Part shown: positions 22,301-23,346 of the stretch, one piece after another
Layout: every line of letters begins with the position of its first letter
How positions within the stretch are numbered: the stretch's first letter is position 1
DNA from: a virus
Reading direction: 5' to 3' (one strand)
IMG/VR virus record: IMGVR_UViG_3300009488_001021
Location: 1-23,346 of that record
Length of the DNA stretch: 23,346 bases
The notes under the pieces: generated by a model
What the model was told of the DNA's origin: nothing
Databases searched by the model: none
The model's input: the letters and a program-made list of their open reading frames with translations, nothing else
Made by a program: the position numbers and the translations under genes

Positions 22301-23346
22301 GGTTCGTACTCCGAGAACCCCCAGGCGCGCGCTTCCATCAAGGTGTTCTTCGCAGCCTGTAACGCCAAGAGTCTTCGTGGTCAGGGCAACATCGTCATCA
22401 TCCTCGATGAGGTTGCCCACTTCTTGGCTCAAGGTGGCAGTTCCGCGGACGAGGTCTTCAGCGCTGTTGCACCGTCGAATGCAGCCTTCACCCCCAAAGA
22501 CGAGTTTGGTGTCCCCATCGACGGCGTTGAGGAGACGGAGTCTGACGGTCGCATCATCATGATTTCGTCTCCGCTGGGCAAGCAGGGACTGTTCTACAAG
22601 AAGTTCTTGCAGGGCATGAGCGGCAGCGAGGCCGCTGAAAACATCCTCTGCGTTCAGGCTCCTACCTGGGAAGTGAACCCCACCGTTCCCGCTTCTTACT
22701 TCAAGGAGCACTACGCGTTCGACAAGCGCGTGTTCTTCCAGGAGTTCGGTGCCGAGTTCTCGGACCGTACTCTCGGTTGGCTGGATGATCCCCAGGACTT
22801 GTTTGACTGTGTGGACAAGAACCTGCGAGCCAAAACACGTGGTCTTGCTCGTGTCCCCTACTTCGTGGGGTTCGACCTTGGTCTGGTGAAGGATGCCAGT
22901 GCAATTGCGATCACCCACATCGATGAGAACCAGCGCATCGTCCTGGATTACATCGGACAGATTCAGGCAGGCCATGGAGAGTTCGAAGGTAAGCCTCGAC
23001 TCGACTTCGAAGAGATCGCGGCTTGGATTCATCTCCTGTCACGCCGCTTCCACTTCCATCGCGGCCTGTTCGATCAATATGCCGCTATCCCGTTGGAGCA
23101 GGCTCTTCACAAGAAGGGTTTGTCCATGTTCGAAGGCAAGCTTTTCACGCCTCGGGAGAAGTCGGATATTTGGGCGAACTTCAAATCGATGATGTGGGAC
23201 CGCATTGGCGGCAAACCCCGTCTTGCTTTGTACGACATGGACGATCGGATGCGTGCCAAGTATGCCGCTCAAGATGAGATGGCACCGGAGCACTTGCCTT
23301 ACATCCGACAGATCCTGTCGCTTCAGGCAACCTACCGTTCGCAGTA
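19316..23346 (+). CDS. terL: large terminase subunit interrupted by two inteins, 3' end beyond the window
   Basis: The frame is open from GTG 19316 to the window end. Spliced together, the exteins form a phage DNA-packaging motor. Extein 1 (124 residues) ends in GRRSGK, the Walker A loop; extein 2 (58 residues, TMISACIAAYETYKLI onwards) resumes with Thr, restoring GRRSGKT. Extein 3 starts CNFFKRYTANN. Walker B is NIVIILDEVAH and the coupling motif is IMISSPLGKQG. The nuclease domain shows VGFDLGLVKDASAIAI with the first metal Asp and GLFDQYAAIP with a second acidic residue. The C-terminal nuclease part runs off the end. Inteins lie at 19688-21070 and 21245-22219, and phase is kept through both. 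Coupling to the preceding gene is tight. Splicing must occur for packaging, because intein 1 splits the ATP site. Confidence 0.93.
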   Translation, partial: MAKKKGVAANLARIALNAGRSSDNANAETEAADIITFIQAPWGLGVKLFPVQRVILKAHYGLKLDDDPNNTFTVTDWKREEAKEFTEAGYLRWLYDNNRCNISEVVPGHERRTLILPIGRRSGKCVVGNTLLLTNEGVRRIEEYDTEQSYIDHPDEDHYPLELTVAQEGKNARSQSAYFYRGGHRDIIQVATSCGFEIAGTPNHRIKVMGSDGLIQWRRLDELAVDDQVAVHRNTDLWASEYVDTTAAAKAASESGRKQLAFPEKLDEQWGLLLGMLVGDGNWPVKNTVSMTVEHDEMWEKAEALFTQLLGAPSRVMDKRTKNTGALQFYSVAARRFLHELGFDWHCGRYDKRVPHTIMRSPRPVVQAFLRGLFETDGGVESGGKTVSFSTASSELAREVQVLLLNLGIVSRRKAKRNVKMDRDYYIVTVRGLKSRTLFAERVGFMTHKKMDPLCESIRVASREGGNTETIPHQRNWCRQLLESVPKGHKTSGKGWQRSNLRSCLGNTIKPSAKEEMTYPRWEKTLPVAEKLGADLEILEHFQELTEADYFYDPVVSLVEDEEAVYDLCVPDGESFVANGLTNHNTMISACIAAYETYKLINKGNPQKYYGVAPSNPIRLVSVATGKEQAGLLYEEVSHHFAKCLAGETEVITDKGILPIGELAGTEQILLTGDGSWVKAPIRSFGHQRLYEVRLKRQGREKVIYATKDHRWFTMDARKAYRGKGYQEFTTEELRPEKHRLKMSYGRSWKNRINPSPFGIAHGFTFGDGSTKPGKRNANTANLIGAKDQALLPYFSMCPQAERSAINSVEVAALPNFFRELPDIQENKAYLLGWLMGYFAADGTVMKEEGILLYSASHRNLKFAESVCALLGIGTYDIRYQDRISNMTGRPSRMYSLRLMGHTLNEDFFLISHHQENYRNTGAAELKRDATKWRVVSVKETDRVEEVFCATVEGHGDFTLAGNIVTGNCNFFKRYTANNTMSYARFQTPHDIDEFGSYSENPQARASIKVFFAACNAKSLRGQGNIVIILDEVAHFLAQGGSSADEVFSAVAPSNAAFTPKDEFGVPIDGVEETESDGRIIMISSPLGKQGLFYKKFLQGMSGSEAAENILCVQAPTWEVNPTVPASYFKEHYAFDKRVFFQEFGAEFSDRTLGWLDDPQDLFDCVDKNLRAKTRGLARVPYFVGFDLGLVKDASAIAITHIDENQRIVLDYIGQIQAGHGEFEGKPRLDFEEIAAWIHLLSRRFHFHRGLFDQYAAIPLEQALHKKGLSMFEGKLFTPREKSDIWANFKSMMWDRIGGKPRLALYDMDDRMRAKYAAQDEMAPEHLPYIRQILSLQATYRSQ
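19688..21070 (+). mobile_element. intein 1 with LAGLIDADG homing endonuclease, in the terminase Walker A loop
   Basis: These 461 residues run from Cys1 (CVVGNTLLLTNEG) to the C-terminal VANGLTNHN; the +1 extein residue is Thr (21071). Block B has the GTPNHRIKV (TxxH) motif within GFEIAGTPNHRI. Blocks F and G read AVYDLCVPDGESFVANGLTN then HN, the normal penultimate His and last Asn. Two endonuclease motifs, LLLGMLVGDGNW and AFLRGLFETDGGVE, mark a LAGLIDADG (DOD) homing enzyme that could cut intein-free terminase alleles. The insertion lies between the Lys and Thr of GRRSGK/T, a P-loop site also used by inteins in other terminases and ATPases. All required splicing residues seem intact. No stop or frameshift is visible. 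Confidence 0.92.
21245..22219 (+). mobile_element. intein 2 in the terminase, with a non-canonical Gly-Asn C-terminus
   Basis: These 325 residues run from Cys1 (CLAGETEVITDKGILPIGEL) to the end FTLAGNIVTGN; the +1 extein residue is Cys (22220). The TxxH motif is ATKDHRWF. The endonuclease region has IAHGFTFGDGST and YLLGWLMGYFAADGTV, LAGLIDADG-like motifs. The end lacks the usual penultimate His and has Gly-Asn instead, a variant known to splice in some inteins. A hand count gives 31/60 G+C at 21541-21600 inside it, versus 36/60 at 22321-22380 in the extein, a small hint of separate origin. Only 58 extein residues separate it from intein 1. Confidence 0.9.

Noticed and set aside
21809-23032. 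A 407-codon minus-strand frame across intein 2 and the terminase
   Set aside because: The plus-strand frame holds intein and terminase motifs; this reverse frame crosses the intein boundary without any domain logic.

Overview
The window is part of a tailed double-stranded DNA phage genome (Caudoviricetes). The evidence is a large terminase gene at the right end, a run of virion-type genes before it, and a phage-style recombination and replication block on the left. Every supported gene lies on the + strand. Genes are tightly packed, and many stop and start codons overlap. The longest non-coding gap is 74 bases (14328-14401), so no stretch over 300 bases lacks a gene. The host is not identifiable. 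Shine-Dalgarno sites of the AGGAGG type and a lipobox point to a bacterium. The complete replisome-like set and the spacious layout suggest a large genome, but genome size cannot be seen from here.

Left block (1-7776), recombination and replication. It starts with the tail end of a protein that finishes in a CPTCGG zinc-hook-like motif. Then come an RlaP-like nucleotidyltransferase, an SbcD/Mre11 nuclease with all its metal-binding motifs, a Cas4/RecB-like PD-(D/E)XK nuclease with an Fe-S cysteine set, a small coiled-coil protein, a DnaN-like sliding clamp, and the C-terminal ATPase half of Rad50/SbcC. My reading is that Rad50 is split into two genes, with Mre11, the Cas4-like nuclease and the clamp between the halves. 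Next are two unrecognised proteins, a minimal DnaG-type primase (TOPRIM core, no zinc domain), a metallopeptidase-family protein whose HExxH site is destroyed, and a small Cys-rich protein.

Middle (7808-10480), clamp loader and transcription factors. A DnaX-like clamp loader ATPase with a long Pro-rich tail overlaps a NusG/KOW-type factor. That is followed by a protein with two sigma-region-4-like helix-turn-helix units. These two factors sit exactly at the boundary between replication and virion genes and are good candidates for controlling late transcription.

Right block (10527-23346), envelope and virion genes. It opens with a lipoprotein that has a duplicated Cys-bounded domain joined by an acidic Ala/Glu/Pro linker; its ribosome binding site lies inside a hairpin. 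Next are a small unknown protein, a beta-sandwich protein and a beta-helix tail-spike or fibre-like protein sharing a C-terminal domain, and several unknown virion-type proteins. Then come a Dps/ferritin-like protein, a domain-sharing structural protein and a candidate small terminase. The large terminase runs off the window end. It carries two inteins with LAGLIDADG homing-endonuclease motifs: one inside the Walker A loop, the other 58 extein residues later.

No tRNA, rRNA, CRISPR array, insertion sequence or convincing Rho-independent terminator was seen.
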